From Candidatus Paraprevotella stercoravium (GTDB taxonomy: Bacteria > Bacteroidota > Bacteroidia > Bacteroidales > Bacteroidaceae), in contig CALUIU010000023.1 in assembly GCA_944320795.1 (NCBI GenBank), forward strand, positions 1 through 49,658: a DNA stretch of 49,658 nt, written 5' to 3'. The stretch's first letter is position 1. Every line of letters begins with the position of its first letter. Made by a program: the position numbers and the translations under genes. The notes beneath the pieces are model-generated. The model did not search any database and was not told the origin of the DNA. It saw nothing but the letters and a program-made list of their open reading frames with translations. Shown here one piece after another: positions 17,299-25,021 of the stretch.

Positions 17299-18218
17299 TG
17301 TTCTTCTTGTAGTTCTTCTGTAAATCTTTCACAGAATCTCTCGTGAGTTCTCTGTGTATAGAATCGAACAGCTTCGAGTACAATAATTTCAAAGCAGAAA
17401 AATATCCATGGTTCTCCAACCAGTAGAGAGAGAAAAAGTACGCCTACACGGGTGTCGAATGTCAGGATATTCGTATATTTCATCAGAGGCAGACTGGCCT
17501 GACGAAAGCGGTTGCGCAAATCCTGAGGAAGGGCATCCGGATATTTATTACGCAATGCTTTATAGAATTTCTGGAATTTCGGAGTCATTTTTTCCTGACT
17601 CCGGGTATAGTTACTGTAAAAATACAGATATATTTTATGAAACCATTCTTTTTTATTCCAAGGTAGCGAATACATTAAATCACGCTGTTGGCGATAGTGA
17701 TCCAGCTCGCTGCCATTTTCTCCTTTCAGAAAAAGCAAATGAATATTCCGGTAATAATCCGCCAGAGCGCATTGGCGTGAGTGGCAGTGGAAACCCGAGT
17801 AAGCCGCAATGATCCATATCCAGTATCCCCATTCAGCGTTCAGACGGAGACAGATGAAAAAGTAAATGGAAAAGAACCATACATCACCGGCAAATCCATC
17901 CAGAATTCGTCCAATCAATGTTTTTTTTCCGGTCATTCTGGCCAGTTGTCCGTCGGCGCAGTCGTACCAGTTTGCCCAGATGAGCAGAAACATACCGATC
18001 AGATTCATTTTTATGTCGTCAAACCAAAAGAAATAACCGGCTGCCGCGCCGATAACGATAGACAGTAATGTGACAGCGATGGGATGCACGTTTAATTTTT
18101 GGAACAGCAACGCCCAAAGGTATCCGGGAGTGCGTGTGACATATAGCTCAAACTTACCTTCTGTATCTTCTGATTTCATGGTGGCGCGCACTCTTTCCTC
18201 TAAATCACAGAATTTCAT
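17295..18218 (-). CDS. CDP-alcohol phosphotransferase-like membrane protein
   Basis: A 307-residue membrane protein of the CDP-alcohol phosphatidyltransferase family, which moves a phospho-alcohol from a CDP donor to an acceptor alcohol at the membrane, often in phospholipid synthesis. The signature reads D86-D89-G90, A93-R94, then G103 and D107 (DCADGQLARMT and IGRILDGFAGD). In the standard pattern the last aspartate comes four residues after D107; here that position is Gly111 and the aspartate is 112. About six hydrophobic segments are present, with a longer N-terminus and a charged 130-residue insert between them. It is co-transcribed with the cytidylyltransferase that follows (ATGA overlap). 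Substrates are unknown. Confidence 0.85.
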   Translation of the reverse strand: MKFCDLEERVRATMKSEDTEGKFELYVTRTPGYLWALLFQKLNVHPIAVTLLSIVIGAAAGYFFWFDDIKMNLIGMFLLIWANWYDCADGQLARMTGKKTLIGRILDGFAGDVWFFSIYFFICLRLNAEWGYWIWIIAAYSGFHCHSRQCALADYYRNIHLLFLKGENGSELDHYRQQRDLMYSLPWNKKEWFHKIYLYFYSNYTRSQEKMTPKFQKFYKALRNKYPDALPQDLRNRFRQASLPLMKYTNILTFDTRVGVLFLSLLVGEPWIFFCFEIIVLEAVRFYTQRTHERFCERFTEELQEEQ

Positions 18219-18361
18219 ATTTCTAATAAATCTAGTCTGTAAAACGAATAAATGTGAGCATTGTGCTAGGACAGAATGCTCTTTAAAAACGATGCAATAT
18301 TCGCAAAAAAAAGTGAGATATGCAAGTGATGACTACAAATTTCAAAAATAGTGCTGTCATA

Positions 18362-18394
18362 ATTGCAGACCCTGAATTTTTTTATGTAATTTTG
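18362..18394 (+). promoter_or_regulatory. Promoter for the sigma-54 activator/lptE/secG operon
   Basis: ATTG at 18362-18365, 21 bases, then TAATTTTG at 18387-18394, fitting the Bacteroides housekeeping promoter, 29 bases before the start codon. No sigma-54 type -24/-12 site is seen here. Confidence 0.6.
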
Positions 18395-18423
18395 TCAGAA
18401 CATGAATAAAAACGAGGTTTTAT

Positions 18424-19710
18424 ATGAATACGCCTGAAGTACAGTTGCAAAAGAAAAAATATGGTATAGTCGGCAATTCCGACGGATTAAACCATGCGTT
18501 GGATATTGCCTTGCAGGTGGCCAAAACTGATCTTTCTGTGCTGATAACAGGGGAAAGCGGTGTGGGAAAGGAAGCTATACCCCGATTGATTCACGATAAC
18601 AGTCTGCGTAAAAACAAAAAATATTTTGCAGTAAACTGCGGTTCAATTCCGGAGGGTACTATCGATTCTGAATTGTTCGGACACGAAAAGGGTGCTTTTA
18701 CCGGTGCCGTCGGCGAGCGTGAAGGATATTTTGGCGCGGCCAATGGAGGCACTTTGTTTTTGGATGAGGTAGGTGAGTTGCCGTTGTCCACTCAGGCACG
18801 TTTGTTACGTGTTCTGGAAACAGGTGAGTATATCCGTGTGGGATCCAGCGAAGTGCGTAAAACAGATGTGCGTATTGTTGCCGCTACCAATGTAAATATG
18901 GCGCAGGCTATTAAAGAAGGCAAATTTCGTGAAGATTTGTACTATCGCTTGAATACCATTCCCATCAAGATGCCGGCATTGCGCGAGCGTCCCGATGATA
19001 TCGTTCTTCTGTTTAAGAAGTTTGCCATGGATACGGCCGAAAAGTATAATATGCCGGAACCTGTGGAATTGAGCGAAGAAGCAAAAATTAGAATGAAAGC
19101 TTATCCTTGGCCCGGAAATGTGCGTCAGTTGAAAAATGTTACCGAGCAGATTTCCATTCTGTCTCGGGAAAGATACATAACTCCTGAGATTCTGGCAGAA
19201 TATGTGCCCGAACAGCCGGTTTCGCATGATCTTATTCAGTTGAACGCTTCGGGAAAGGAACAGCATTCCTTTGAAAATGAGCGTGAAATTCTTTATAAGA
19301 TCCTTTTTGATTTGCGAAACGATGTAACTGAGTTGAAAAAACTGGTACACAGTCAGCAGTCTGCAAATTCCTCTGTCGTTACAAATTCTTCGGTTCCGGC
19401 GGTACCGATGCAGAATCCTGCTCCGTATTACGGAACCGGTGTCGCTTATCCGCAAGATCATCCGGCCTCTTCCGTAGTTCCGGCGCAGGTCAAGGTGGTT
19501 TCGGCTGGAAAACCGGTACATGAGGATGAAGATATCCAGACTCCCGAGGAGTACGTCGAGGAATCTTTGTCGCTGGACGATTGGGAGCGCCAGATGATCA
19601 TCAAGGCGCTTGAGAAGAACGGCGGCCGGAGAAAAGGCGCAGCACATGATCTCAATATTTCAGAAAGAACACTTTATCGAAAAATCAAGGAATATGGACT
19701 TGAAAAATAA
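18424..19710 (+). CDS. Sigma-54-dependent AAA+ transcriptional activator without receiver domain
   Basis: A 428-residue bacterial enhancer-binding protein. The AAA+ domain starts almost at once (KYGIVGNSDGLN), with Walker A GESGVGKE at 43-50, the sigma-54-contacting loop GAFTGA at 90-95, Walker B LFLDEVGE at 111-118, and arginine fingers in the YYRLNTIPIKMPALRERPDD segment. A linker of about 100 residues rich in Ser, Pro and Val (300-400) is followed by a Fis-type helix-turn-helix at the C-terminus (GGRRKGAAHDLNISERTLYRKI). There is no response-regulator or GAF domain, so activity must be set by expression, partner proteins or nucleotide. The lptE start lies inside its last codons (17-base overlap), linking it to envelope genes. 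Confidence 0.95.
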   Translation: MNTPEVQLQKKKYGIVGNSDGLNHALDIALQVAKTDLSVLITGESGVGKEAIPRLIHDNSLRKNKKYFAVNCGSIPEGTIDSELFGHEKGAFTGAVGEREGYFGAANGGTLFLDEVGELPLSTQARLLRVLETGEYIRVGSSEVRKTDVRIVAATNVNMAQAIKEGKFREDLYYRLNTIPIKMPALRERPDDIVLLFKKFAMDTAEKYNMPEPVELSEEAKIRMKAYPWPGNVRQLKNVTEQISILSRERYITPEILAEYVPEQPVSHDLIQLNASGKEQHSFENEREILYKILFDLRNDVTELKKLVHSQQSANSSVVTNSSVPAVPMQNPAPYYGTGVAYPQDHPASSVVPAQVKVVSAGKPVHEDEDIQTPEEYVEESLSLDDWERQMIIKALEKNGGRRKGAAHDLNISERTLYRKIKEYGLEK

Positions 19711-20221
19711 AAGCAAACAAATCCGTTGGGGCTGGCTGGCAGTGATGGTCATCTTGCTTGCCTCTTGTACGGTGACCTATAAATTTAACGGAGCTTCAAT
19801 TGACTATCAGAAGACAAAGACGATTCAGATTACTCCTTTCCCCTTGCGGTCGGCTTATGTTTGGGCTCCTATGCAATCTATCTTTAATAACCGTCTGACC
19901 GATGTTTTTGCGTCTCAGACCCGTTTGATACAGGTACCGAGAAATGGAGACTTGCAGATTGCCGGTGAGATCACAGGATACGAACAATACAATAAGGCCA
20001 TCTCGGCGGACGGTATGTCTTCTCAGGTGCAGTTAAAGATGACTGTAAATGTGCGTTTCGTTAATAATAAAAATCATACGGAAGATTTCGAGCGCCAGTT
20101 TACGGCAACAGCTGAGTATGACGCTACGCAGCAGCTTACTGCCGTTCAGGAGGAGCTGGTTACTCAGATGGTAAGAGATATTGTAGACCAGATCTTTAAT
20201 GCTACTGTGGCGAACTGGTAA
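19694..20221 (+). CDS. lptE: LptE-like LPS assembly lipoprotein
   Basis: A 175-residue outer-membrane lipoprotein of the Bacteroidetes LptE family, the plug-like partner of LptD in placing lipopolysaccharide in the outer leaflet. The signal segment ends in the lipobox LLASC with the cysteine at residue 25. The next 150 residues (IQITPFPLRSAYVWAPM, then FNNRLTDVFASQTRL and the GDLQIAGEITGYE strand) fit the LptE fold. The frame is open for 28 codons further upstream, inside the sigma-54 activator gene, but the ATG at 19694 is chosen because it opens directly onto the signal peptide. The 17-base overlap suggests coupled translation. Confidence 0.85.
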   Translation: MDLKNKSKQIRWGWLAVMVILLASCTVTYKFNGASIDYQKTKTIQITPFPLRSAYVWAPMQSIFNNRLTDVFASQTRLIQVPRNGDLQIAGEITGYEQYNKAISADGMSSQVQLKMTVNVRFVNNKNHTEDFERQFTATAEYDATQQLTAVQEELVTQMVRDIVDQIFNATVANW

Positions 20222-20252
20222 GGTGATGTGTGGATGATTTAATGCTATTGTC

Positions 20253-21008
20253 ATGGATAAGATGACTGTTTGGGAATATATTCAGCAACCGGATAAACTG
20301 GATAACGATTCTCTTGCGTATTTGGAGGATCTGGTCAACCGTTACCCTTATTTTGCTGTTGCCCAATGTTTGTATGTACGTAATCTGAAGAATCTGCATC
20401 ATCGTTCTTTTGAAACAGCCTTGGGAAAAGCCGCTTTATATGTTCCTGCCCGTGACCGGCTGTTTGCCTTTTTGGATCCTGATGCTTATGTCTTGAAGCC
20501 TGAGGTGCGGAAACCGCCTGTAGCAACATCTGTTTCTCCCGTAAATCGTGCGGATAATCTGATAGATTCTTTTCTGACCGGAAATCAGGTCTCGGAACGT
20601 CCCGCTCGTACGCGCGGCCGAGTGGCCGATGTCCGTACGGATTATATCGGGTATCTGTTGCAAATGGAAGAACAGCAGACGGATACTTCTTCCACTTCTT
20701 CGTCAACGGAGTCTGTGCCCCGATTGAATCATCAGGATTTGATCGATGATTTTATCGGTCAGGGAGACAAACGTATTGTCTTGTCTCAGGAAGAGACTGT
20801 TTCTCATCCTGAGATTGAGGAACAGAGCATGGGAGAGGGTGACTGTTTTACGGAAACTTTGGCAAAAATCTATATTAAACAGGGGAGATATGAAAAAGCC
20901 ATTGAAATTATACGTAAATTAAGTTTGAAAAATCCAAAAAAAAATTGTTACTTTGCAGATCAAATACGTTTCTTAGAGAAACTGATTATTAATAACAAAA
21001 ACAAATAA
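20253..21008 (+). CDS. Tetratricopeptide-like protein of unknown function
   Basis: A 251-residue protein without signal peptide or membrane segment, probably cytoplasmic. The N-terminal 75 residues (WEYIQQPDKLDNDSLAYLEDLV, YPYFAVAQCLYVRNLK) look helical and repeat-like; the middle is low in order and rich in Ser and Thr (EEQQTDTSSTSSSTES); the end holds one clear TPR-type helix pair (FTETLAKIYIKQGRYEKAIEIIRKLSLKNP). I do not recognise a named family. It sits between lptE (31 bases) and secG (7 bases) on one strand, so it is part of that envelope/secretion operon and may be an adaptor. Confidence 0.75.
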   Translation: MDKMTVWEYIQQPDKLDNDSLAYLEDLVNRYPYFAVAQCLYVRNLKNLHHRSFETALGKAALYVPARDRLFAFLDPDAYVLKPEVRKPPVATSVSPVNRADNLIDSFLTGNQVSERPARTRGRVADVRTDYIGYLLQMEEQQTDTSSTSSSTESVPRLNHQDLIDDFIGQGDKRIVLSQEETVSHPEIEEQSMGEGDCFTETLAKIYIKQGRYEKAIEIIRKLSLKNPKKNCYFADQIRFLEKLIINNKNK

Positions 21009-21015
21009 TTAATCA

Positions 21016-21405
21016 ATGTACACAATTCTTTTAATTTTAACGATCGTTATTTCTGTCTTGATGTGTCTGATCGTGTTGATTCAAGAATCAAAAGGTGGAG
21101 GTCTGGCTTCAAGCTTTTCATCTTCAAACCAGATTATGGGTGTGAGAAAAACAACAGATGTAGTAGAGAAGACCACTTGGGCATTGGCTATCGCATTGGT
21201 AGTGTTAAGTGTGCTTACTGTGTTCTTTATTCCTAAAACTACTGCAACTGAATCTGTCATCATGAATCAGGCTAAAGAGCAGAGCGCAACAAATGCAAAC
21301 AACATTCAGGGATTTGGTGCCAGTCAGCAGCCGGCACAGCAAGGAGCTACACCAGCTCAGCCTGCAACACAACCGGCTCAGCCTGCCAGTCAGCCTGCTC
21401 AATAA
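21016..21405 (+). CDS. secG: Preprotein translocase subunit SecG
   Basis: A 129-residue accessory subunit of the SecYEG translocon. Two membrane segments (about 2-22 and 53-73) flank the conserved loop ESKGGGLASSFSSSNQIMGVRKTTD, which is diagnostic of SecG. The C-terminal tail of about 45 residues is low-complexity and built of Gln-Pro-Ala units, longer than in proteobacterial SecG. It is the last gene of the sigma-54 activator/lptE operon, and a terminator follows. Confidence 0.93.
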   Translation: MYTILLILTIVISVLMCLIVLIQESKGGGLASSFSSSNQIMGVRKTTDVVEKTTWALAIALVVLSVLTVFFIPKTTATESVIMNQAKEQSATNANNIQGFGASQQPAQQGATPAQPATQPAQPASQPAQ

Positions 21406-21475
21406 TCTTTGAGGTGTTAGCTGTCTGGGGTTCCAGATTGATATTTCATATAAGGCTGTTTAAAAAAGGTTATAA

Positions 21476-21508
21476 AAGAAGACATCTGCTATGCGGATGT
21501 CTTTTTTT
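21476..21508 (+). terminator. Terminator after secG
   Basis: AAGACATC (21479-21486) pairs with GATGTCTT (21496-21503), with extra GC pairs in the loop, followed by a run of T. Confidence 0.85.
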
Positions 21509-21511
21509 GTA

Positions 21512-21519
21512 TATCTTTG
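21512..21519 (+). promoter_or_regulatory. -7 element for the TlpA-like gene
   Basis: TATCTTTG 27 bases before the start codon and directly after the secG terminator. The -33 region falls inside the terminator and shows no clear TTTG. Confidence 0.5.
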
Positions 21520-21545
21520 TTTCATAACCAATATAATTTTAGGAT

Positions 21546-22070
21546 ATGAAGAAAATGATTTTGGGCGTAGCCCTTGTTTTAGGTTTGGGTCTGTCTTATT
21601 CTTCAGTGGTTTACGCTTCTGCTCCGGAATCTGTATTGTCGCAGGGAGATTTGAAGAAAGGTGACGCTTCTCCATCCTTTTCATATAAGGATATCAATGG
21701 TAAGACAGTTACGTTAGAAAGTTTAAAGGGTAAGATTGTTTATATTGATGTTTGGGCTACTTGGTGCCCTCCGTGCCGTGCCGAACTTCCCGCATTAAAG
21801 GAACTGGAGGAAAAGTATGGCGAGAAAATGCATTTTGTGAGCATTTCCTGTGACCAGGACAAAACGAAGTGGGAAACCATGGTGAAGGAAAAAGAATTGA
21901 AGGGCATTCAATTGCATATCGGTACGGACCGTTCATTCATGCAGGCTTATGCGATAAGTGGGATTCCACGTTTCATCTTGTTGGATGAGGCTGGTAAGAT
22001 TATCTCTAGTGATATGACCCGTCCTTCAAATCCGGAAACCGGGAAAGTTTTAGAGTCTTTATTGAAGTAA
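21546..22070 (+). CDS. Exported TlpA/ResA-like thioredoxin-fold protein
   Basis: A 174-residue protein with a signal peptide (about 1-25, cleavage near VYASA) and a thioredoxin fold of the TlpA/ResA/AhpC-TSA type. The active site is WCPPC with cysteines 74 and 77, and the cis-proline is in SGIPRF. The FSYKDINGKTVTLESLKGK lead-in is typical of Bacteroidetes periplasmic thioredoxins. It probably reduces or exchanges disulfides of envelope proteins; the partner is unknown. Monocistronic: terminators lie on both sides. Confidence 0.88.
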   Translation: MKKMILGVALVLGLGLSYSSVVYASAPESVLSQGDLKKGDASPSFSYKDINGKTVTLESLKGKIVYIDVWATWCPPCRAELPALKELEEKYGEKMHFVSISCDQDKTKWETMVKEKELKGIQLHIGTDRSFMQAYAISGIPRFILLDEAGKIISSDMTRPSNPETGKVLESLLK

Positions 22071-22102
22071 ATCGATAGGATAATATAAGACGTAGAAATT
22101 AG

Positions 22103-22158
22103 AGCAGGATAGAATTCGGTTACAGATTCATTTCGGCTGGATTCTGTTCTGTTTTTTT
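22103..22158 (+). terminator. Terminator after the TlpA-like gene
   Basis: CAGGATAGAAT (22105-22115) pairs with ATTCTGTTCTG (22141-22151) over 11 bp with two G-U pairs, followed by a T run. Confidence 0.65.
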
Positions 22159-22228
22159 ATAATAGAGTCAAGTAACGGGTGGGGTCCTGAATTTTTTGTT
22201 GCGGTTGTATCTTGTGTTTTTATATATG

Positions 22229-22262
22229 AAAAGAGGAAATCCATTGCTGAATTTCCTCTTTT
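22229..22262 (-). terminator. Terminator of the tRNA-His pair
   Basis: A perfect 12-bp stem (22229-22240 and 22251-22262) with a 10-base loop begins four bases beyond the 3' end of the downstream tRNA-His; its outer pairs give a T-rich 3' end on the minus strand. Confidence 0.75.
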
Positions 22263-22265
22263 GTG

Positions 22266-22340
22266 GGTGGCAGATGGGACTCGAACCCACGACATTCAGA
22301 ACCACAATCTGACGCTCTAACCAACTGAACTACAGCCACC
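22266..22340 (-). tRNA. tRNA-His (GTG), downstream copy
   Basis: A complete cloverleaf read on the minus strand: D arm GTTC..GAGC, anticodon loop with GTG, and T arm GTGGGTTCGAGTCCCAT. The extra 5' G (G-1) pairs with discriminator C73, the identity mark of bacterial tRNA-His. Acceptor pair 6-67 is a T-T mismatch. CCA is not encoded. Identical to the copy at 22377-22451. Confidence 0.97.
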
Positions 22341-22376
22341 ATTTAAAATATTTGAGAATTTCCCATCCGAAAGATG

Positions 22377-22451
22377 GGTGGCAGATGGGACTCGAACCCA
22401 CGACATTCAGAACCACAATCTGACGCTCTAACCAACTGAACTACAGCCACC
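22377..22451 (-). tRNA. tRNA-His (GTG), upstream copy
   Basis: Base-for-base identical to the neighbouring tRNA-His, with the same G-1/C73 pair and GTG anticodon. It is nearer the shared promoter. The 36-base spacer carries a short hairpin formed with the tRNA 3' end (CCCATC and GATGGG). Confidence 0.97.
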
Positions 22452-22490
22452 ATTTAAAAATTCTCTCGAGATGTTTCCCGATTGCGATTG

Positions 22491-22521
22491 CAAAGGTACT
22501 ACTTTTTTCTGAAAATCCAAA
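22491..22521 (-). promoter_or_regulatory. Promoter for the tRNA-His pair
   Basis: On the minus strand TTTG (22518-22521), 19 bases, then TACCTTTG (22491-22498) followed by C: a full match to the Bacteroides promoter, about 40 bases upstream of the first tRNA. Confidence 0.75.
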
Positions 22522-22580
22522 GATTTTGCGGCTTTTTTTATCCTTAATCTTAATTTTTTGGGCCAAGTATCTTGTGATAT

Positions 22581-22629
22581 AAAAAAACAGAGTCTGCTTT
22601 CTGTGCATTTGAAAAGCAGACTCTGTTTT
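22581..22629 (-). terminator. Terminator of folD/ffh
   Basis: A perfect 17-bp stem (22584-22600 and 22613-22629) with a 12-base loop and A/T outer runs, 14 bases beyond the folD stop on the minus strand. Confidence 0.85.
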
Positions 22630-22642
22630 CTTGGTTTGTAAT

Positions 22643-23521
22643 TTATGGATAAATTTCTTTTTTCCCTGCAGCCAATGTATTTTTCATAAGCATGCAAATG
22701 GTCATAGGACCGACTCCGCCTGGTACTGGCGTAATAAAACTACATTTAGGGGCCACCTCATCAAATTTTACGTCTCCATTTAATCGGAAACCGTTTTTAC
22801 GCGTTTTATCCGGTACACGGGTGGTGCCAACATCAATAACTGTTGCGCCTTCCTTCACCATGTCTGCTGTGACAAAATCCGGTTGGCCGATTGCAGCAAT
22901 AAGAATATCGGCTTCACTGCATTCCTTCTTCAGATTCAGGCTATGGCTATGACACACTGTTACAGTGGCATCGCCATATTGTTTCTGCATCATGAGTTGT
23001 GCCATAGGTTTGCCTACGATGTTGCTTCTACCTAATACCACGCATTTCTTTCCGCTTGTTTCGATCTGATACCGTTTCAGCAATTCCAGAATACCTTTGG
23101 GAGTTGCTGAGATATAGCAGGGGAGTCCGATAGCCATGCGGCCGACATTGATTGGGTGAAAACCGTCCACATCCTTTTTATAGTCTATGGCTTCGATAAC
23201 CTTCTGCTCGGATATATGTTTAGGTAACGGTAATTGCACGATGAAACCGTCTACATCCTCATCCTGATTCAGCTTTTCTACTTCGGCCAATAACTCTTTT
23301 TCACTGATAGTTTCTTCAAAGCGTAACAGAGTTGATTTAAAACCACAAGCTTCACAAGCCAGTACCTTATTCTTGACATAGGTTTCGCTTCCGCCATCGT
23401 GGCCAACCAGAATGGCTGCCAAATGCGGGCGTTTTCCACCTGCAGCAACGATTTTCTGTACTTCTTCGGCTATTTCCGCTTTGATTTGTGCAGCGGTAGC
23501 CTTTCCGTCAATCAGTTTCAT
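22643..23521 (-). CDS. folD: Methylenetetrahydrofolate dehydrogenase/cyclohydrolase FolD
   Basis: A 292-residue bifunctional cytoplasmic enzyme that converts 5,10-methylene-THF to 5,10-methenyl-THF and on to 10-formyl-THF. Family signatures are complete: the [13 protein letters not shown] segment near residues 45-57 with the catalytic lysine, [25 protein letters not shown], the nucleotide-binding [14 protein letters not shown], and [15 protein letters not shown] at the C-terminus. It starts 9 bases after ffh, so the two form an operon, and a strong terminator follows. Confidence 0.97.
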   Translation of the reverse strand: MKLIDGKATAAQIKAEIAEEVQKIVAAGGKRPHLAAILVGHDGGSETYVKNKVLACEACGFKSTLLRFEETISEKELLAEVEKLNQDEDVDGFIVQLPLPKHISEQKVIEAIDYKKDVDGFHPINVGRMAIGLPCYISATPKGILELLKRYQIETSGKKCVVLGRSNIVGKPMAQLMMQKQYGDATVTVCHSHSLNLKKECSEADILIAAIGQPDFVTADMVKEGATVIDVGTTRVPDKTRKNGFRLNGDVKFDEVAPKCSFITPVPGGVGPMTICMLMKNTLAAGKKEIYP

Positions 23522-23530
23522 TGCGTTTGG

Positions 23531-24886
23531 TTATTTAAGTTTTGGCATTTTGGGCATACCCGGCATCTTCGGCATGTTTGCCATCATTTTGCCCATTTTA
23601 CTGCCGGTAACCATCTTCATCATCTTTCGGGTCTGGTCGAATTGCTTGATCAGCCGGTTTACATCCTGAATATTGGTTCCGGATCCTTTGGCAATACGCT
23701 GGCGGCGGCTTCCGTTCAGAATCTCCGGGTTAGTACGTTCTTTAGGAGTCATACTTTGGATGATAGCCTCGATGCCTTTGAACGCATTGTCATCAATTTC
23801 GATGTCTTTGATGGCTTTTCCTACACCTGGGATCATGCTTGCCAGGTCTTTCAGATTACCCATTTTCTTGATTTGCTGGATCTGTGACATAAAGTCATTG
23901 AAATCGAACTGATTCTTGGCGATTTTTTTCTGGAGTCTCTTGGCTTCCTCTTCGTCATATTGTTCCTGAGCTTTTTCTACCAAGGAAACGATGTCACCCA
24001 TACCCAAAATACGGTCGGCCATACGCGACGGGTGGAACGGATCAATAGCATCCATCTTTTCACCGGTTCCAACAAACTTGATCGGTTTGTTAACTACAGT
24101 ACGGATTGAGAGAGCCGCACCACCGCGTGTGTCACCATCAAGTTTGGTCAGTACGACACCGTCAAAATCCAGGCGGTCATTGAATTCCTTTGCAGTATTT
24201 ACAGCATCCTGTCCGGTCATGGCATCCACTACGAACAAGGTTTCATCCGGTTGGATCGCATTCTTGATTGCCGCAATTTCCTGCATCATTTCTTCGTCAA
24301 CAGCCAAACGTCCGGCCGTATCGACGATGACCACATCATAGCCTTTGGCTTTGGCTTGCTGTATGGCGTTGAGTGCTATCTGGACAGGATCTTTGCTTCC
24401 TTCTTCTTCGTAAACCGGGATGTCCATTTGCTGTCCCAGAACCTTTAACTGTTCGATTGCTGCCGGACGATATACGTCGCAAGCTGCCATCAATGGCTTC
24501 TTGTTCTTCTTGTTCTTGAGCATCAGGGCCAGCTTTCCGGAGAATGTAGTTTTTCCGGCACCATTCAAACCGGCCATCAATATGACTGCCGGATGTCCCT
24601 TCAGATTCAATTCTGCCGTTTCGCTACCCATCAGGACAGTCAGTTCATCGTGTACGATTTTAACCAGCAACTGACTCGGTTTTACGGCTGTGAGCACATT
24701 CTGTCCCAGTGCTTTTTCTTTCACCTTGTCGGTAAAGTTTTTGGCTACCTTATAGTTTACATCGGCATCCAACAGAGCGCGGCGCACATCTTTAAGTGTT
24801 TCCGCTACGTTTATTTCTGTTATTTTACCTTCTCCCTTGAGAATTTTGAAAGAACGTTCCAGTCTTTCGCTAAGATTGTCGAACAT
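23531..24886 (-). CDS. ffh: Signal recognition particle protein Ffh
   Basis: A 451-residue SRP54 GTPase that binds signal sequences and 4.5S RNA and delivers ribosomes to FtsY. The N domain (about 1-95) is followed by the G domain with the P-loop GLNGAGKTT at 106-114, DTAGRL, TKLDGD and the [12 protein letters not shown] box. The M domain has the RNA-binding segment [13 protein letters not shown] and ends in a methionine-rich tail of repeated KMP/GMP units. A -7 box (24942-24949) lies 55 bases upstream. It is the first gene of the ffh-folD operon. Confidence 0.98.
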   Translation of the reverse strand: MFDNLSERLERSFKILKGEGKITEINVAETLKDVRRALLDADVNYKVAKNFTDKVKEKALGQNVLTAVKPSQLLVKIVHDELTVLMGSETAELNLKGHPAVILMAGLNGAGKTTFSGKLALMLKNKKNKKPLMAACDVYRPAAIEQLKVLGQQMDIPVYEEEGSKDPVQIALNAIQQAKAKGYDVVIVDTAGRLAVDEEMMQEIAAIKNAIQPDETLFVVDAMTGQDAVNTAKEFNDRLDFDGVVLTKLDGDTRGGAALSIRTVVNKPIKFVGTGEKMDAIDPFHPSRMADRILGMGDIVSLVEKAQEQYDEEEAKRLQKKIAKNQFDFNDFMSQIQQIKKMGNLKDLASMIPGVGKAIKDIEIDDNAFKGIEAIIQSMTPKERTNPEILNGSRRQRIAKGSGTNIQDVNRLIKQFDQTRKMMKMVTGSKMGKMMANMPKMPGMPKMPKLK

Positions 24887-24941
24887 ATCTGTTTTTGATT
24901 ATTTGATTATTATCTTTTATTCGTTACTATAATTCAGGATG

Positions 24942-24949
24942 CAAAGATA
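24942..24949 (-). promoter_or_regulatory. -7 element for ffh-folD
   Basis: TATCTTTG followed by C on the minus strand. No -33 TTTG at standard spacing; the region where it should lie is occupied by the hairpin ending the upstream gene. Confidence 0.5.
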
Positions 24950-24951
24950 TG

Positions 24952-24993
24952 AAAAAAAAGCTATCTTTCGGGTATGCCGGTCTAAAAAGCTTT
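24952..24993 (-). terminator. Possible terminator of the GH95-like gene
   Basis: On the minus strand AAAGCT (24988-24993) pairs with AGCTTT at the other end, with an inner CCG/CGG pairing, and a run of eight T follows. It nearly abuts the ffh -7 box. Confidence 0.5.
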
Positions 24994-25021
24994 ATCGGAA
25001 TATCTTTGCCTGGTTCTTTAA

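Noticed and set aside
18805-19647. A 280-codon open frame on the minus strand inside the sigma-54 activator
   Set aside because: Antisense shadow with no motif or promoter.
19610-19693. Upstream extension of lptE
   Set aside because: Lies within the sigma-54 activator coding end and would put 28 charged residues before the signal peptide.
21311-21402. Repetitive DNA in the 3' end of secG
   Set aside because: It encodes the Gln-Pro-Ala tail of SecG; a low-complexity coding repeat, not a separate element.
22266-22451. Repeat pair that could suggest an insertion element or CRISPR-like repeat
   Set aside because: The repeat units are two tRNA-His genes.
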